Part shown: in pieces, positions 7,285 through 16,954 of the stretch | How positions within the stretch are numbered: the stretch's first letter is position 1 | Layout of the letters: each line of letters opens with the position of its first letter | Notes under the pieces: generated by a model | Database searches by the model: none | The model's input: only the letters and a program-made list of their open reading frames with translations | What the model was told of the DNA's origin: nothing | Assembly (NCBI RefSeq): GCF_009766065.1 | Contig: NZ_LMUE01000003.1 | Coordinates: forward strand, 416,809 to 480,808 | Source: Dyella sp. S184 | GTDB lineage: Bacteria; Pseudomonadota; Gammaproteobacteria; Xanthomonadales; Rhodanobacteraceae | Length of the DNA stretch: 64,000 bases | Direction of reading: 5' to 3' | Program-made: the position numbers and the translations under genes

Positions 7285-10200
7285 TCAGCGGCTGCCCGCG
7301 CTGCCGGCCGGCGCAGGGGCGGCCAGCGGCGGCGGCACACTTGAGGCGGGTACCGGCATGAGTGACGGCGCGGCCAGCGGTGGCTTGAGCTGGATATCGC
7401 GCTTCTCCACCAGGGTCATCACCGGTTTATCCCAGGTGCCGGTGATGTGGTAGCGCCGGATCGCCGCATGATTCAGGCCCTTGCCGAGCAACCCCTGCAC
7501 GGCAAACCCGGCCGCCGCACCGATCGGACCACCCACTACCGCACCGACGATGGGCAGGCTGTTGCCGACATGTGGGGTCTCCAGCATCTGCTGGTCGTAG
7601 TCCTTTGCACGCAGGCCCGTGCGCCCGGTGATGCGTATGTTCGCCGCCGGACCATTGATCTCCATATTGCTGGTGGTGGCATCGCCATTGGCAAGCTTGA
7701 AATCACCGGTAATCGAATCGAACGCAAACCCCTTGCCGAACACGTCGCCGAAATCCAGGCTGAGCCGACGCGGCAATTCGCCCAGTGAGACGAGCCCAAG
7801 CAGGCGCCCCGCACCGGGCGATGCATCCGGGATGCGGCCGTCACTGACGTGGATGCTCAGGGTGCCGTCCATTGTCGCCAGCGACAGCGCCATGGGTGAG
7901 CCGGGCCAGCTTGCGTCGAGCTGGTTCTGCGTCTTGCCGCCTTGCACCAATCCGTCATAACCCAGGGCGGTCAGCATCGCACCAAGGTCCCCGGCCGAAA
8001 AACTGATCTTCATGTGCGTATGGCTGTCGATGGCGCTGCCGTTCCAGTCGCCGCTGGCATTGATCTGTACCTGGCTGGACAGCGCGCGCAGTTGCTCGAT
8101 GTGCTGTCCATTGGCTGTTGGCCAGGTTTCCAGGCGCACCTCGCCAAGCTTCGCATCACCGATGCGCAGGTCACTCACCCACAGATGGAAGGGCGGCAGT
8201 GCAGCCGGATTGATACCGGTATTGGCGGGATTGCCCGTGGGTGAGGGCGCACTCGCGGCAACCGGAGCCACCGTGCCGGCCGGCGGGGGCGGGCTCTTCG
8301 GCCAGTACAACCGTTGCAGTCGCGCGGTGATGCCACGCTTGCTCAGGTCCTGCGTGGGTACGCTGAAATTGCCGGCGAGCGCGGCGCCGTCCACGTCCAT
8401 ACTCAGCATGTCGGCTTGTGGCGTAGCCTTGATCTTCATCGCCCCCACCGCTTGGCCGAACAACTGTGCCTGATCGGTAGTGACGTCGATGCTTTCCAGC
8501 CCCGGGCCGTTGCCACCGCTGCCGGCAGCGGCGCGTTGCACCCAGCCGGTGACATCCAGTTCGCTGGCATGGCCGCGAATGCGCAGGTCGCGCGCCGGCA
8601 ACACATCCGGCATCTGGTTGCCGAACGCGAGGGTGGCTGCCAGCGGCTGTTTAGAATCCGCGCTGGCCAGGCGGAAATGCCCGCGCATCACCTGCCCCAG
8701 TGCCACCTGCAGATCGCTGCCGCTGACCGGCAGGCCCATCGTCATGTGCAGTGGCAGGCTTACCGATGCCGCCTTGTCCAGCGGTGCCGGCAGATTCAGG
8801 GTTGTCCCGCTCAGCGGCGAGTCGATGGTAAGGGTCTGCGCCAGCGCGTCCTGGCCGGCAACTTTCGCAATCGCGAAGCCGATGCTGAAATCGCTGCGCC
8901 CGCCGGCCAGCTGGCCCAGCCAGTCCAGCGACGGATAGTCCTGCACCAGTTCGGCTACCTTGTAGCTGCCTTGCAGTTGCGCCGAAAACACGGTGTTCGG
9001 AGCGCTATTGGCCCCGGCGATCGCCAGTTGCAGTTTGGACGGCTGGCCGCGAAAACCCGCATTCAATGCAGTGGCCTGCATCCCATGCAGGTCGAAGCTC
9101 AACGGCCCGTTGATCTTGTCCAGTTTGAGGTTCCACACCGGCGCGCTGAGGTCGGCATCCTGGAGTTGGGCAGTGCCGCTGAGCTGGGCGTCCTGGATCT
9201 TTTTCAGCGGCAGGCTCAGGTGGAAATCGAAGCTGCCGGTGCCCCCCAGATTCAGCTTGGCCAGCGTGTCGGCCTGATGGATGCCGATCGGGCTCTTGCT
9301 CACGAAGTTCATCAGGCTGGCACCGCTGCCGCTGCCTTGCACGTTGAGGTCGAGCAAGCCCTCGCCGAAATCGGGGATCAACGCGACGGCCTTGTCCGCC
9401 TTCACGCCGAGCGACTGACCACCGCTGGCTTCGATCAACATACCGCTGTTGACGAAGCTGGCCACCGCGTTGACGCCTTCCGCGTGCGGCCACGCATCAC
9501 CGTAGTCGAGCGTGAGGTCACTGATCTGCGCATGCGCCTCGAAGCGGCCTTCGTTGTGATGGAACGGCCAGTCAGCCAGGTCGCCACGCACCAGCACCTG
9601 CGCCTGATCGATGTGGCCAGCCACCAAGGCCCGGTCCAGCCACGCGACGGTGCCCGGTGGCAACAAGCTTGGCCAGAACAGCTTGGCTGCCGGCGCGTCG
9701 GCTTGATCCACTGAGGCATACAAATCCAGGAACGGAGCGCCGCCCTGCGCCGGCAGGATCGCCTCGCCACGAGCCTGGCCGCCGTAGCCCGCACCGACGA
9801 AATCGAGTGTGTCGGCACCGATATGCCAACCGTCGTCCTGTGACCAGAACGCCAATGTGCCTGTCAGTTTCAACAGCACGAATGGCTGGCGGAACAGGTG
9901 TGGAAACTGCAGCGTGGCGAGCTGATCGGGCAGTTCCAGCGAAACCGCCTCGGCATCGCCACGCAACTCGCCATGCAGATCGCCCACGCCTGGCAGTTTG
10001 CCGACCGGGTCGATGCCCAGATCCTTGAAGGTCACATCTGCCGCGCTCAACCCGCTGGCTTGACTCCACTGCAACGCGACCGTGCTCAGGTCGCCGCGCG
10101 GATGTCCGCCGCCGAGCCACTGCGCCAGGCCCGGTGGCACGTCCGGCGCCAACGCCAGCCATGGCAGTAGCGGGGCCAGCTGCAGCTCACGCGCGGCGAC

Positions 10201-11193
10201 GCCGACGCTGAGCTGTGGGCTGCCAGGTTGATGCAGGCTGAGCGCCAGCGCACTGCCGTCGTCGCCGGCCCAGCGCACATCGTAGCCATCCTTGGTCTGT
10301 CGCATCCCAGCCAGTCCATGCAGGCTCGGCACGCTGGCCGTGGCGCCGGCCGGCGAAGTCACTGCCAGCGCGTCCAGATCGAAGCGGATCAGGCTGTTGG
10401 TCAACTGGCCTTTGTGCCAATCCAGCCATGCGGACAATCGACCATGGCCTTGATCGGCCGTATAGCCGCCCATATCGATGCCGTCCAGCAACGGCTTGAG
10501 CTCGACATCGGCGGCGCCCAACCAGATCTGGCCGTTGCTGCCGTCGTCACGGAAGCGACCAGCCGTGCGCAAGGCGGTGTCCACGCCACCACGCTGCAAC
10601 CGGCCGCCGAAGCGGATCTGACTGCCCTGCCGGCTCAGTCGCAATTGCGGGGCTAGCAAAATGTAGTGCTTGCCGCGGATGGCGTCGGTGATATCCAGCC
10701 GCAGGTCCTCCAGCCACAGATCCAGTGAAAGCCGACCCGGCGAGAACGGTTGCTTGTTGGTGCCACCGGCGACGCCGATGCCGTTGATGTGCCAGCCAGC
10801 GGCGTCCCGTGCCAGATCCAGTTGCAGGCCACGCACGTGCAGGTTAAGCAGGTGCCGCGTCGGCAGCAGCCAGCCGCCGAAATCCAGTTTCAGTTCGGAC
10901 TCCGGGAGCTGCAGCACGGTCCCTTGCTCGCCAGGCGCTGTTCCCACCGTCACGTTGTGCATGATGAACAGCGGACCGGACGGTGCCCAGCGTCCTTCCA
11001 TGGAAGTGAACGTGACTGGCCGCTGTATGCGCTGGCTGAGCTGAGCAGCCACCCACGCCGGATGCCTCGCCAGCAGCGGCAGCAGCAGTTGCGCCAACGC
11101 CATCAGCACGGCCAGCAGGATCACCGTGACGCCGGCAACCCAGCCCAGTGCACGGGCGCAAAAATGCGGCCATCGCAGCCACCGATTGTTCAC
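7285..11193 (-). CDS. yhdP: YhdP family AsmA-like envelope protein
   Basis: A 1302-residue protein of the YhdP/TIGR02099 family: one N-terminal membrane anchor (about residues 15-42), then a very long periplasmic beta-rich region with DUF3971 and a C-terminal AsmA-like domain, ending in a short Pro/Ala-rich tail. Members of this AsmA-like group (TamB, YdbH, YhdP) form hydrophobic grooves implicated in phospholipid transport to the outer membrane. Length is typical (E. coli 1266). Start is GTG at 11193, followed at once by a membrane anchor. It follows rng with a 21-base gap, the usual rng-yhdP pairing, and they probably share a transcript. Confidence 0.94.
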   Translation of the reverse strand: MNNRWLRWPHFCARALGWVAGVTVILLAVLMALAQLLLPLLARHPAWVAAQLSQRIQRPVTFTSMEGRWAPSGPLFIMHNVTVGTAPGEQGTVLQLPESELKLDFGGWLLPTRHLLNLHVRGLQLDLARDAAGWHINGIGVAGGTNKQPFSPGRLSLDLWLEDLRLDITDAIRGKHYILLAPQLRLSRQGSQIRFGGRLQRGGVDTALRTAGRFRDDGSNGQIWLGAADVELKPLLDGIDMGGYTADQGHGRLSAWLDWHKGQLTNSLIRFDLDALAVTSPAGATASVPSLHGLAGMRQTKDGYDVRWAGDDGSALALSLHQPGSPQLSVGVAARELQLAPLLPWLALAPDVPPGLAQWLGGGHPRGDLSTVALQWSQASGLSAADVTFKDLGIDPVGKLPGVGDLHGELRGDAEAVSLELPDQLATLQFPHLFRQPFVLLKLTGTLAFWSQDDGWHIGADTLDFVGAGYGGQARGEAILPAQGGAPFLDLYASVDQADAPAAKLFWPSLLPPGTVAWLDRALVAGHIDQAQVLVRGDLADWPFHHNEGRFEAHAQISDLTLDYGDAWPHAEGVNAVASFVNSGMLIEASGGQSLGVKADKAVALIPDFGEGLLDLNVQGSGSGASLMNFVSKSPIGIHQADTLAKLNLGGTGSFDFHLSLPLKKIQDAQLSGTAQLQDADLSAPVWNLKLDKINGPLSFDLHGMQATALNAGFRGQPSKLQLAIAGANSAPNTVFSAQLQGSYKVAELVQDYPSLDWLGQLAGGRSDFSIGFAIAKVAGQDALAQTLTIDSPLSGTTLNLPAPLDKAASVSLPLHMTMGLPVSGSDLQVALGQVMRGHFRLASADSKQPLAATLAFGNQMPDVLPARDLRIRGHASELDVTGWVQRAAAGSGGNGPGLESIDVTTDQAQLFGQAVGAMKIKATPQADMLSMDVDGAALAGNFSVPTQDLSKRGITARLQRLYWPKSPPPPAGTVAPVAASAPSPTGNPANTGINPAALPPFHLWVSDLRIGDAKLGEVRLETWPTANGQHIEQLRALSSQVQINASGDWNGSAIDSHTHMKISFSAGDLGAMLTALGYDGLVQGGKTQNQLDASWPGSPMALSLATMDGTLSIHVSDGRIPDASPGAGRLLGLVSLGELPRRLSLDFGDVFGKGFAFDSITGDFKLANGDATTSNMEINGPAANIRITGRTGLRAKDYDQQMLETPHVGNSLPIVGAVVGGPIGAAAGFAVQGLLGKGLNHAAIRRYHITGTWDKPVMTLVEKRDIQLKPPLAAPSLMPVPASSVPPPLAAPAPAGSAGSR

Positions 11194-11214
11194 GCGCGGC
11201 GATCCAGACGGGAT

Positions 11215-12702
11215 TTACAGCAAGACGACATCAAACTGTTCCTGCGAATAATGCTCTTCAGCCTGAAAGCGTATGCTTTTGGAGATGAACTCTTCCAGTT
11301 CGGCCACCGCGCCGGACTCTTCCTCCAGGATGCGGTTGACCACCAGCGGGTTCGCCATCACGAGCAGCTGCTGGGCATTGAACTGGCGCACCGCGCGGGT
11401 GATCTCGCGGAAGATCTCGTAGGTCACCGTTTCGGCAGTCTTCAGCACGCCGCGGCCGTTGCAGGCCGGACACGGCTCGCACAGCTGTCGCGCCAGACTT
11501 TCGGTGGTGCGCTTGCGGGTCATTTCGACCAGTCCCAGCGCCGACATCGGATAAACGGTGGTCTTGGCGTGGTCACGTGCCAGTCCCTTGCCCAACATGC
11601 GCAGCACCTGGCGCTTGTGCTCCTCATCGTTCATGTCGATGAAGTCGATGATGATGATGCCGCCCAGGTTGCGCAGCCGCAGCTGGCGCGCCGCCGCCTG
11701 CGCCGCCTCCAGATTGGTGCGGTAGACCGTCTCCTCGAGGTTGCGCGAGCCGAGGTAGGCGCCGGTATTGACGTCGATCGTGGTCATCGCCTCGGTCTGG
11801 TCGACGATCAGGTAGCCGCCGGATTTCAGCGGCACCTCCTTTTTCAGCGCGCGCTGCATCTCGTCCTCGACCCCGTACAGGTCGAAGATCGGCCGCTCGC
11901 CGTCGTAGTGCTCGATGCGGTCGTCCAGGCTCGGCATGAACTTGTGCACGAATTTGACCACCTTCTCGAACGTCGCGTGCGAATCGATCCGCACCTTCTC
12001 GATGTCGTCGTTGAGCATGTCGCGCAGGCTGCGCAGCGGCAGCGACAGTTCCTCGTAGACGCGTTCGCCCATCTTGGCCTTGGCGATGTTCTCCTGCACC
12101 ACCCGCCAGACCTTGGTGAGATAGGCCACGTCGAACGCCAGCGACTCGGCGCTCTGGCCCTCGGCATTGGTGCGCACAATGTAGCCCAGCGGGTTGTCGC
12201 CGATCAGCGGAGTCAGCACGTCCTTCAGCCGCTGGCGCTCGGTTTCGTCCTCGATGCGCGCGGAAATGCCCAGCGTGCGCGCGTACGGCAGCAGCACCAG
12301 GTAGCGCGAGGGAATCGACAGGTGTGCCGACAGCCGCGCGCCCTTGGTGCTGATCGGATCCTTCACCACCTGCACCACGATCTCCTGGCCTTCGTGCACC
12401 AGTTCGCTGATCGAGGGAATGTGACCGTTGCCGTTGCCGTTCGATTCCACGCCTTCGGCAGTGGCCGCTGGCAGCGGGCGCACGATGTCCGAAGCGTGCA
12501 GGAACGCCGCCCGCTCCAGCCCGATCTCCACGAACACCGCCTGCATGCCGGGCATCACCCGCTGAACCCGGCCTTTATACACATTGCCGACATAGCCACG
12601 CTTGGAGGCCCGCTCGACGTGAACCTCCTGCAACATGCCGTTCTCGACCACCCCGACCCGTGTCTCGCGCGGGGTCACGTTGATCAGTATTTCTTCGCTC
12701 AC
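11215..12702 (-). CDS. rng: Ribonuclease G
   Basis: A 495-residue RNase G, an endoribonuclease that trims the 5' end of 16S rRNA and degrades some mRNAs. The S1 domain follows the N-terminal SEEILINVTPRE motif. The catalytic acidic motifs TIDVNTGAY and IIIDFIDM are present, and the CPAC zinc-link cysteines lie in a CEPCPACNGRG segment. The open frame extends upstream to 12885, but the start is set at the GTG at 12702, where GGGGAG lies six bases before and homologues begin (V/M)SEEILIN. No RNase E-type C-terminal scaffold is present, so this is RNase G and not E. Confidence 0.95.
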   Translation of the reverse strand: MSEEILINVTPRETRVGVVENGMLQEVHVERASKRGYVGNVYKGRVQRVMPGMQAVFVEIGLERAAFLHASDIVRPLPAATAEGVESNGNGNGHIPSISELVHEGQEIVVQVVKDPISTKGARLSAHLSIPSRYLVLLPYARTLGISARIEDETERQRLKDVLTPLIGDNPLGYIVRTNAEGQSAESLAFDVAYLTKVWRVVQENIAKAKMGERVYEELSLPLRSLRDMLNDDIEKVRIDSHATFEKVVKFVHKFMPSLDDRIEHYDGERPIFDLYGVEDEMQRALKKEVPLKSGGYLIVDQTEAMTTIDVNTGAYLGSRNLEETVYRTNLEAAQAAARQLRLRNLGGIIIIDFIDMNDEEHKRQVLRMLGKGLARDHAKTTVYPMSALGLVEMTRKRTTESLARQLCEPCPACNGRGVLKTAETVTYEIFREITRAVRQFNAQQLLVMANPLVVNRILEEESGAVAELEEFISKSIRFQAEEHYSQEQFDVVLL

Positions 12703-12922
12703 CACATACTCCCCAGACAGGTGATCTTTATAGCGGCTGCGACCACGAACTGTCGATGAACCATCACGGTGAATCGGCATTCCCGTGCCTGATACCGCAA
12801 AATAAGCTGTCTGTACGCATGATGTTCTGCTGGCGGAAGCACCTCTGGTGGTGATGGCCAGGTTTACCGCCTTCACCTGCCGCACAATCGTGACCAGTCA
12901 AAAACTCGGGAGTTCAGAAATC

Positions 12923-13615
12923 ATGACCACGCCGATACTGCTGGCTTGGAGCGGTGGCAAGGACTGCCTGCTGGCGCTGCAGCACCTGCTCGCCGATCCG
13001 CAATGGCAGGTCGTCGGCCTGCTCACCACGGTCAACCGCAACTACCAGCGCGTGGCGATGCACGGCGTGCAGCGCGAGGTGCTGCTGGCACAGGCCGCCG
13101 CGCTCGGTCAGCCGTTGCTCGAAGTGATGCTGGACTGGCCCGGCAGCAACGAGGCCTACGAGCAAGCCCATGCGCAGGGGCTGGTCGAAGCGCGCATGCG
13201 CTGGCCCGGTATCCGCCACTGCGCATTCGGCGACCTGTTCCTGGAAGATGTGCGCGACTACCGCGTGCGCCAGCTCGGCCGCGACAACTGGCGCGCGGTG
13301 TTTCCGCTATGGGGTGAGGACACCGCCGCGCTGTCGCGCCGCTTCGTCAGCGAAGGTCATCGCGCCATGCTGTGCTGCGTGGATACCCAGCAACTCGACG
13401 CCAGCTATTGCGGCCGCGACTACGATGCCGCCCTGCTCGACACGCTGCCGGCCGGCGTCGATCCATGCGGCGAACGCGGCGAATTCCACACCTTGAGCTA
13501 CGCCGGCCCGCTGTTCCGTCAGCCGCTCAAGCTGCGCCGCGGCGAATCGGTACTGCGCGACGGACGTTTCCAGTTCACCGATTTCCTGCTCGATGAAAAT
13601 GCCGCGAAAAGCTGA
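12923..13615 (+). CDS. PP-loop ATPase of the diphthine-ammonia ligase (Dph6) family
   Basis: A 230-residue adenine-nucleotide alpha-hydrolase family protein. The N-terminal ILLAWSGGKDC is the PP-loop that binds ATP, and the ending with GERGEFHTLSYAGPLF is typical of Diphthami_syn_2 domains. Bacteria lack diphthamide, so the true substrate is unknown; bacterial members are usually annotated as adenine nucleotide alpha hydrolases. The frame is open back to 12848 but the ATG at 12923 directly precedes the PP-loop strand and has a GGGAG site about ten bases upstream. It is divergent from rng, and its last 23 bases overlap the next gene. Confidence 0.85.
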   Translation: MTTPILLAWSGGKDCLLALQHLLADPQWQVVGLLTTVNRNYQRVAMHGVQREVLLAQAAALGQPLLEVMLDWPGSNEAYEQAHAQGLVEARMRWPGIRHCAFGDLFLEDVRDYRVRQLGRDNWRAVFPLWGEDTAALSRRFVSEGHRAMLCCVDTQQLDASYCGRDYDAALLDTLPAGVDPCGERGEFHTLSYAGPLFRQPLKLRRGESVLRDGRFQFTDFLLDENAAKS

Positions 13616-14108
13616 AAGCCACATCCTGCCCGACGTGCTGCGGCCCGGGCTGAAGCTGGTGTTCTGCGGCACGGCCGCCGGCAAGCGCTCGGCAGCGGAA
13701 CGCGCCTACTACGCGCATCCTGGCAATCTGTTCTGGCGCGCGTTGCACGAGGCCGGGCTCACTCCGCGTCAGCTGTCACCATCGGAATTTCCGCAACTGC
13801 CTGATTACGGCATCGGCCTTACCGATCTGGCGAAGCGTCACAGCGGCAACGATGACGAGCTGCCGCGCGATGCGTTCGATGTACCGGCACTGATCGCCAA
13901 GATCGAACGCCACGCGCCACGCCTGCTCGCGTTCACCAGCAAAAATGCAGCACGCGCAGTGCTGGGGCGTACCGTCCACTACGGCTTGCAGACTGAAGTC
14001 ATCGGCACCACCCAGTTGTTCGTGTTGCCGTCACCCTCGGGACAGGCACGTGGCCATTGGATTCTTGCGCCATGGCTGATGTTGTCGGAGCGTGTCAGAA
14101 AACTTTGA
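13593..14108 (+). CDS. mug: Mug-type mismatch-specific (uracil) DNA glycosylase
   Basis: A 171-residue uracil-DNA-glycosylase-superfamily protein of the Mug/TDG type, which removes uracil or thymine from G mismatches. Family features are LKLVFCGTAAGKRSA followed by YYAHPGNLFWRALHEAGLTP, and LPSPSGQARGHW near the end as the motif-II loop. The first motif reads GTAAG where canonical Mug has GINPG, so the asparagine that positions the water in E. coli Mug is missing; the second reads SPSG rather than NPSG. A subgroup with this altered motif probably exists. Translationally coupled to the upstream PP-loop ATPase by a 23-base overlap. Confidence 0.82.
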   Translation: MKMPRKAESHILPDVLRPGLKLVFCGTAAGKRSAAERAYYAHPGNLFWRALHEAGLTPRQLSPSEFPQLPDYGIGLTDLAKRHSGNDDELPRDAFDVPALIAKIERHAPRLLAFTSKNAARAVLGRTVHYGLQTEVIGTTQLFVLPSPSGQARGHWILAPWLMLSERVRKL

Positions 14109-14322
14109 TCGTTGAACGTGAAGAGTGTGCGCAAGATGAGCTCGGCAAGTCGCTTGTTGCTGTCCTGCTCACCCTGCACAATCCAATGCAAGCATCACCG
14201 GCAATCAGATAGTCGGTCTGACCGGAGATCCACGTTTCTGCATCGTTATTCATGTCGTCCGGTGAGTTGAATTAATTTCTCCTCTGTCGTGGCATGGGAT
14301 GTGTGCACAACAGGGGTACCAC

Positions 14323-15630
14323 ATGTTCAAGTACTACCTGCAGCTGGGCCTGCGCAGCCTGCGCCGCAACCCGGTGCTTACTGCGCTGATGGTCTTGGCG
14401 ATCGGTTTTGGCGTGGCGTCATCGATGACGACATATACGGTATTTCGTGCCATGTCGGGCGACCCGATCCCATGGAAGTCGGACAAATTGTTCTTTCCCC
14501 AGGTTGACGCGTGGGGACCCAATCCGCGGAACGGCACTGAACCTGCCGATGCCATGACGTATATCGATGCTGTTTCATTGACGCGCGATCATCGTGCGCA
14601 TCTGCAGTCCGCGCTTTATCCGATTGCACCGACTGTCCATTCTGACGATCCGACGCAGAAGTCGCGAACGGCACCTGGGCAAGCGGTAGATAGCGAGTTC
14701 TTTCCCATGCTCGATGTGCCATTTCTGTATGGTGGTGGCTGGACTGCGGCAGATGACGAACAGCATGCGAGGGTAGCGGTCATCAGCAAGAGCCTGAATC
14801 AAAGGCTATTCGAGGGAACGAACAGTGTGGGACAAAGTATTCAGCTGGATAGCCATAGTTATCGGGTGAGCGGTGTGCTGGACGACTGGCATCCGCAGCC
14901 AAAGTTCTATGACTTGGCCACTACCGATGCGTTTGGCACAGCCGATCAAGTGTTCCTCCCATTTACTACAGCGACCGATGCTCAACTCGCTACCAGAAGC
15001 GGTTTTCTTTGTATCAAACTTCCCGGCCCAGGATGGGCCGCCACGCTGAACTCTAGTTGCGTCTGGATCGGCTATATGGTCGAGCTGGATACGCCATCTC
15101 AGGTGAGTACCTATCGCACCTATTTGGAAGGCTATGCACGTGAGCAGCAGGCTTCTGGTCGCTTCGGCTGGGTACCCAATAATCGCCTGCGCGATTTTTC
15201 CGCGTGGCTGGATTTCGAGCATGTTGTTCCACCACAAACCAAGACTTCCTTTGTGGTTGCGCTTTGCCTTCTGCTGGTTTGCATGGTCAACACTGTGGGT
15301 TTGCTGCTGGCCAAGTTTCTGCGACGCTCGGGCGAAATCGGGGTACGCCGAGCACTGGGCGCCAGTCGCCTCGCCATTGCTGCCCAGTTCGGCGTGGAAG
15401 CGGGCACGATCGGCATGGCTGGAGGCGTGCTTGGGTTAATGCTGACCTGGCTTGGTGTGCAGGTGATGCACGGTTCCCTACCCAGGCAGTTCGCCGCCCT
15501 CGCCCACATCGATCTGTTGCTGCTATGGCAGACGCTGCTGCTGGCCGTTGTCGCTACCGTGCTGGCGGGCCTGTATCCGATCTGGCGCGCCATGTATGTG
15601 CGCCCGGCGCTGCAGCTCAAGGAAGATTGA
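14323..15630 (+). CDS. ABC transporter permease, MacB/FtsX type (first of pair)
   Basis: A 435-residue permease with one N-terminal membrane helix (LTALMVLAIGFGVASS), a large MacB_PCD-type periplasmic domain, and three C-terminal helices ending with the FtsX pattern LLAKFLRRSGEIGVRRALGAS. Such pairs form the membrane part of ABC systems for export of peptides or lipids or for mechanotransmission to periplasmic partners. The ATG at 14323 has AGGGG before it; an in-frame ATG at 14299 lacks a site. The second permease begins 10 bases after its stop. No ABC ATPase or adaptor protein is encoded nearby, so the partner must lie elsewhere or the set is incomplete. Confidence 0.88.
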   Translation: MFKYYLQLGLRSLRRNPVLTALMVLAIGFGVASSMTTYTVFRAMSGDPIPWKSDKLFFPQVDAWGPNPRNGTEPADAMTYIDAVSLTRDHRAHLQSALYPIAPTVHSDDPTQKSRTAPGQAVDSEFFPMLDVPFLYGGGWTAADDEQHARVAVISKSLNQRLFEGTNSVGQSIQLDSHSYRVSGVLDDWHPQPKFYDLATTDAFGTADQVFLPFTTATDAQLATRSGFLCIKLPGPGWAATLNSSCVWIGYMVELDTPSQVSTYRTYLEGYAREQQASGRFGWVPNNRLRDFSAWLDFEHVVPPQTKTSFVVALCLLLVCMVNTVGLLLAKFLRRSGEIGVRRALGASRLAIAAQFGVEAGTIGMAGGVLGLMLTWLGVQVMHGSLPRQFAALAHIDLLLLWQTLLLAVVATVLAGLYPIWRAMYVRPALQLKED

Positions 15631-15640
15631 GGAGCCACTC

Positions 15641-16900
15641 ATGTCCATACACCCCATACTTTCCGCCTTGCGCCGGCAGAAGACGGGCACAACACTTATT
15701 GCTCTGCAGATCGCGCTGACCCTGGCGATCGTCTGCAACGCCTTGTTCATCATCAGAACGCAGTTCGAGCAGATGGGCCGCCCCACCGGGCTCGATGAGC
15801 GCAATCTGCTCATGGCCGCAACGACACAATCCGGTATCAACAGCAGCACGGACGCCGGCAAGGCAACACTCGACGCATCGATCAAGGCTGACCTGACCGC
15901 CCTGCGGCAGTTGCCAGATGTGATCGATGCCTACGAAACCCGTTCGATTCCATTGAGTGGTGGCCTTTGGGGGCTTGGAATAAGGATGATGCCTAGCGGT
16001 GCCTACGGCTCGCACACCACCTATTTCGACGCCGATGAGCACACCCTGGCAACGTTGGGCCTGCGACTAGTGGCGGGGCGCAATTTTCGCAGCGACGAGA
16101 TTGGCGAGGATGATGACTTCGGTGTTCTGCAGCCGGCGGTCATCATCGTGTCCAAGCACCTGGCTGACAATCTGTTTCCGCGCGGTGACGCTCTGGGCAA
16201 GCCAGTCTATTTCACCAGCGCCACCAAACCCAGCACCATCGTCGGCATCGTCGAACGTATGCAAACAAGTTCAACCTACAGCGGGACCGATAACAGGACG
16301 TGGGACTCGACCTTGGTGCCCATGCGCTTGGTGACCCCTTCCCGCCACTACGTTGTGCGCACTAGATCAGGTCGGCTGGCCGCTGCCATGCAGAGCGTAC
16401 CGGCAGCCCTGTATGCCCAGGATCCGCAGCGCGTAATTCCTGACGGCTCAGGGGGCGACGAAGCCGGTGTGCGCAGATTCGCGCAGATTCGTGCCGAGGC
16501 ATACCAAGGTGATCGCACACTGGCGATGCTGATGGGCATCATCAGCATCATCCTGCTGGCGGTAACCGGCTGTGGTATCGCGGGACTTTCCAGCTTCTGG
16601 GTTGGCCAGCGCCGGCGACATATAGGTGTGCGCCGTGCGCTCGGCGCGACCCGGCGCGACATCGTTCGTTACTTCCTTATCGAAAACGCGCTTATCAGCG
16701 TTGCCGGAGTCATCGTTGGAATACTTCTGACCTTCGAGTTCAACGGATGGTTGATGAGGCAGTTCGAGCTGACACGGCTTTCACCGGTCTATGTCCTGAT
16801 GGGCGTGGTGATGCTATTGCTGCTAAGCCAGGGAGCCGCCCTCGCACCCGCACTGCGCGCTGCACGGATTGCACCGGTGGAGGCTATCCGCTCATCCTGA
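15641..16900 (+). CDS. ABC transporter permease, MacB/FtsX type (second of pair)
   Basis: A 419-residue permease of the same type as its upstream neighbour: an N-terminal helix at about 17-37, a periplasmic domain, and C-terminal helices with the signature FWVGQRRRHIGVRRALGATRRDI near residue 325-345. The ATG at 15641 is preceded by GAGGAG at a good distance; the frame runs further upstream only inside the preceding gene. The two permeases likely form a heterodimer. Genes beyond it are on the opposite strand, so the transcription unit appears to contain only these two. Confidence 0.88.
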   Translation: MSIHPILSALRRQKTGTTLIALQIALTLAIVCNALFIIRTQFEQMGRPTGLDERNLLMAATTQSGINSSTDAGKATLDASIKADLTALRQLPDVIDAYETRSIPLSGGLWGLGIRMMPSGAYGSHTTYFDADEHTLATLGLRLVAGRNFRSDEIGEDDDFGVLQPAVIIVSKHLADNLFPRGDALGKPVYFTSATKPSTIVGIVERMQTSSTYSGTDNRTWDSTLVPMRLVTPSRHYVVRTRSGRLAAAMQSVPAALYAQDPQRVIPDGSGGDEAGVRRFAQIRAEAYQGDRTLAMLMGIISIILLAVTGCGIAGLSSFWVGQRRRHIGVRRALGATRRDIVRYFLIENALISVAGVIVGILLTFEFNGWLMRQFELTRLSPVYVLMGVVMLLLLSQGAALAPALRAARIAPVEAIRSS

Positions 16901-16954
16901 CCCACCTCGGCGGGTGATCCATGAAGAGTGCAGTGCATCACATCGGGCAGGACC

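Noticed and set aside
8314-9714. 466-codon plus-strand open frame
   Set aside because: Antisense shadow of yhdP with no recognisable domain.
10750-12759. 669-codon plus-strand open frame
   Set aside because: It lies opposite yhdP and rng, has the arginine/glutamine/histidine-rich composition of a high-GC shadow, and matches no family.
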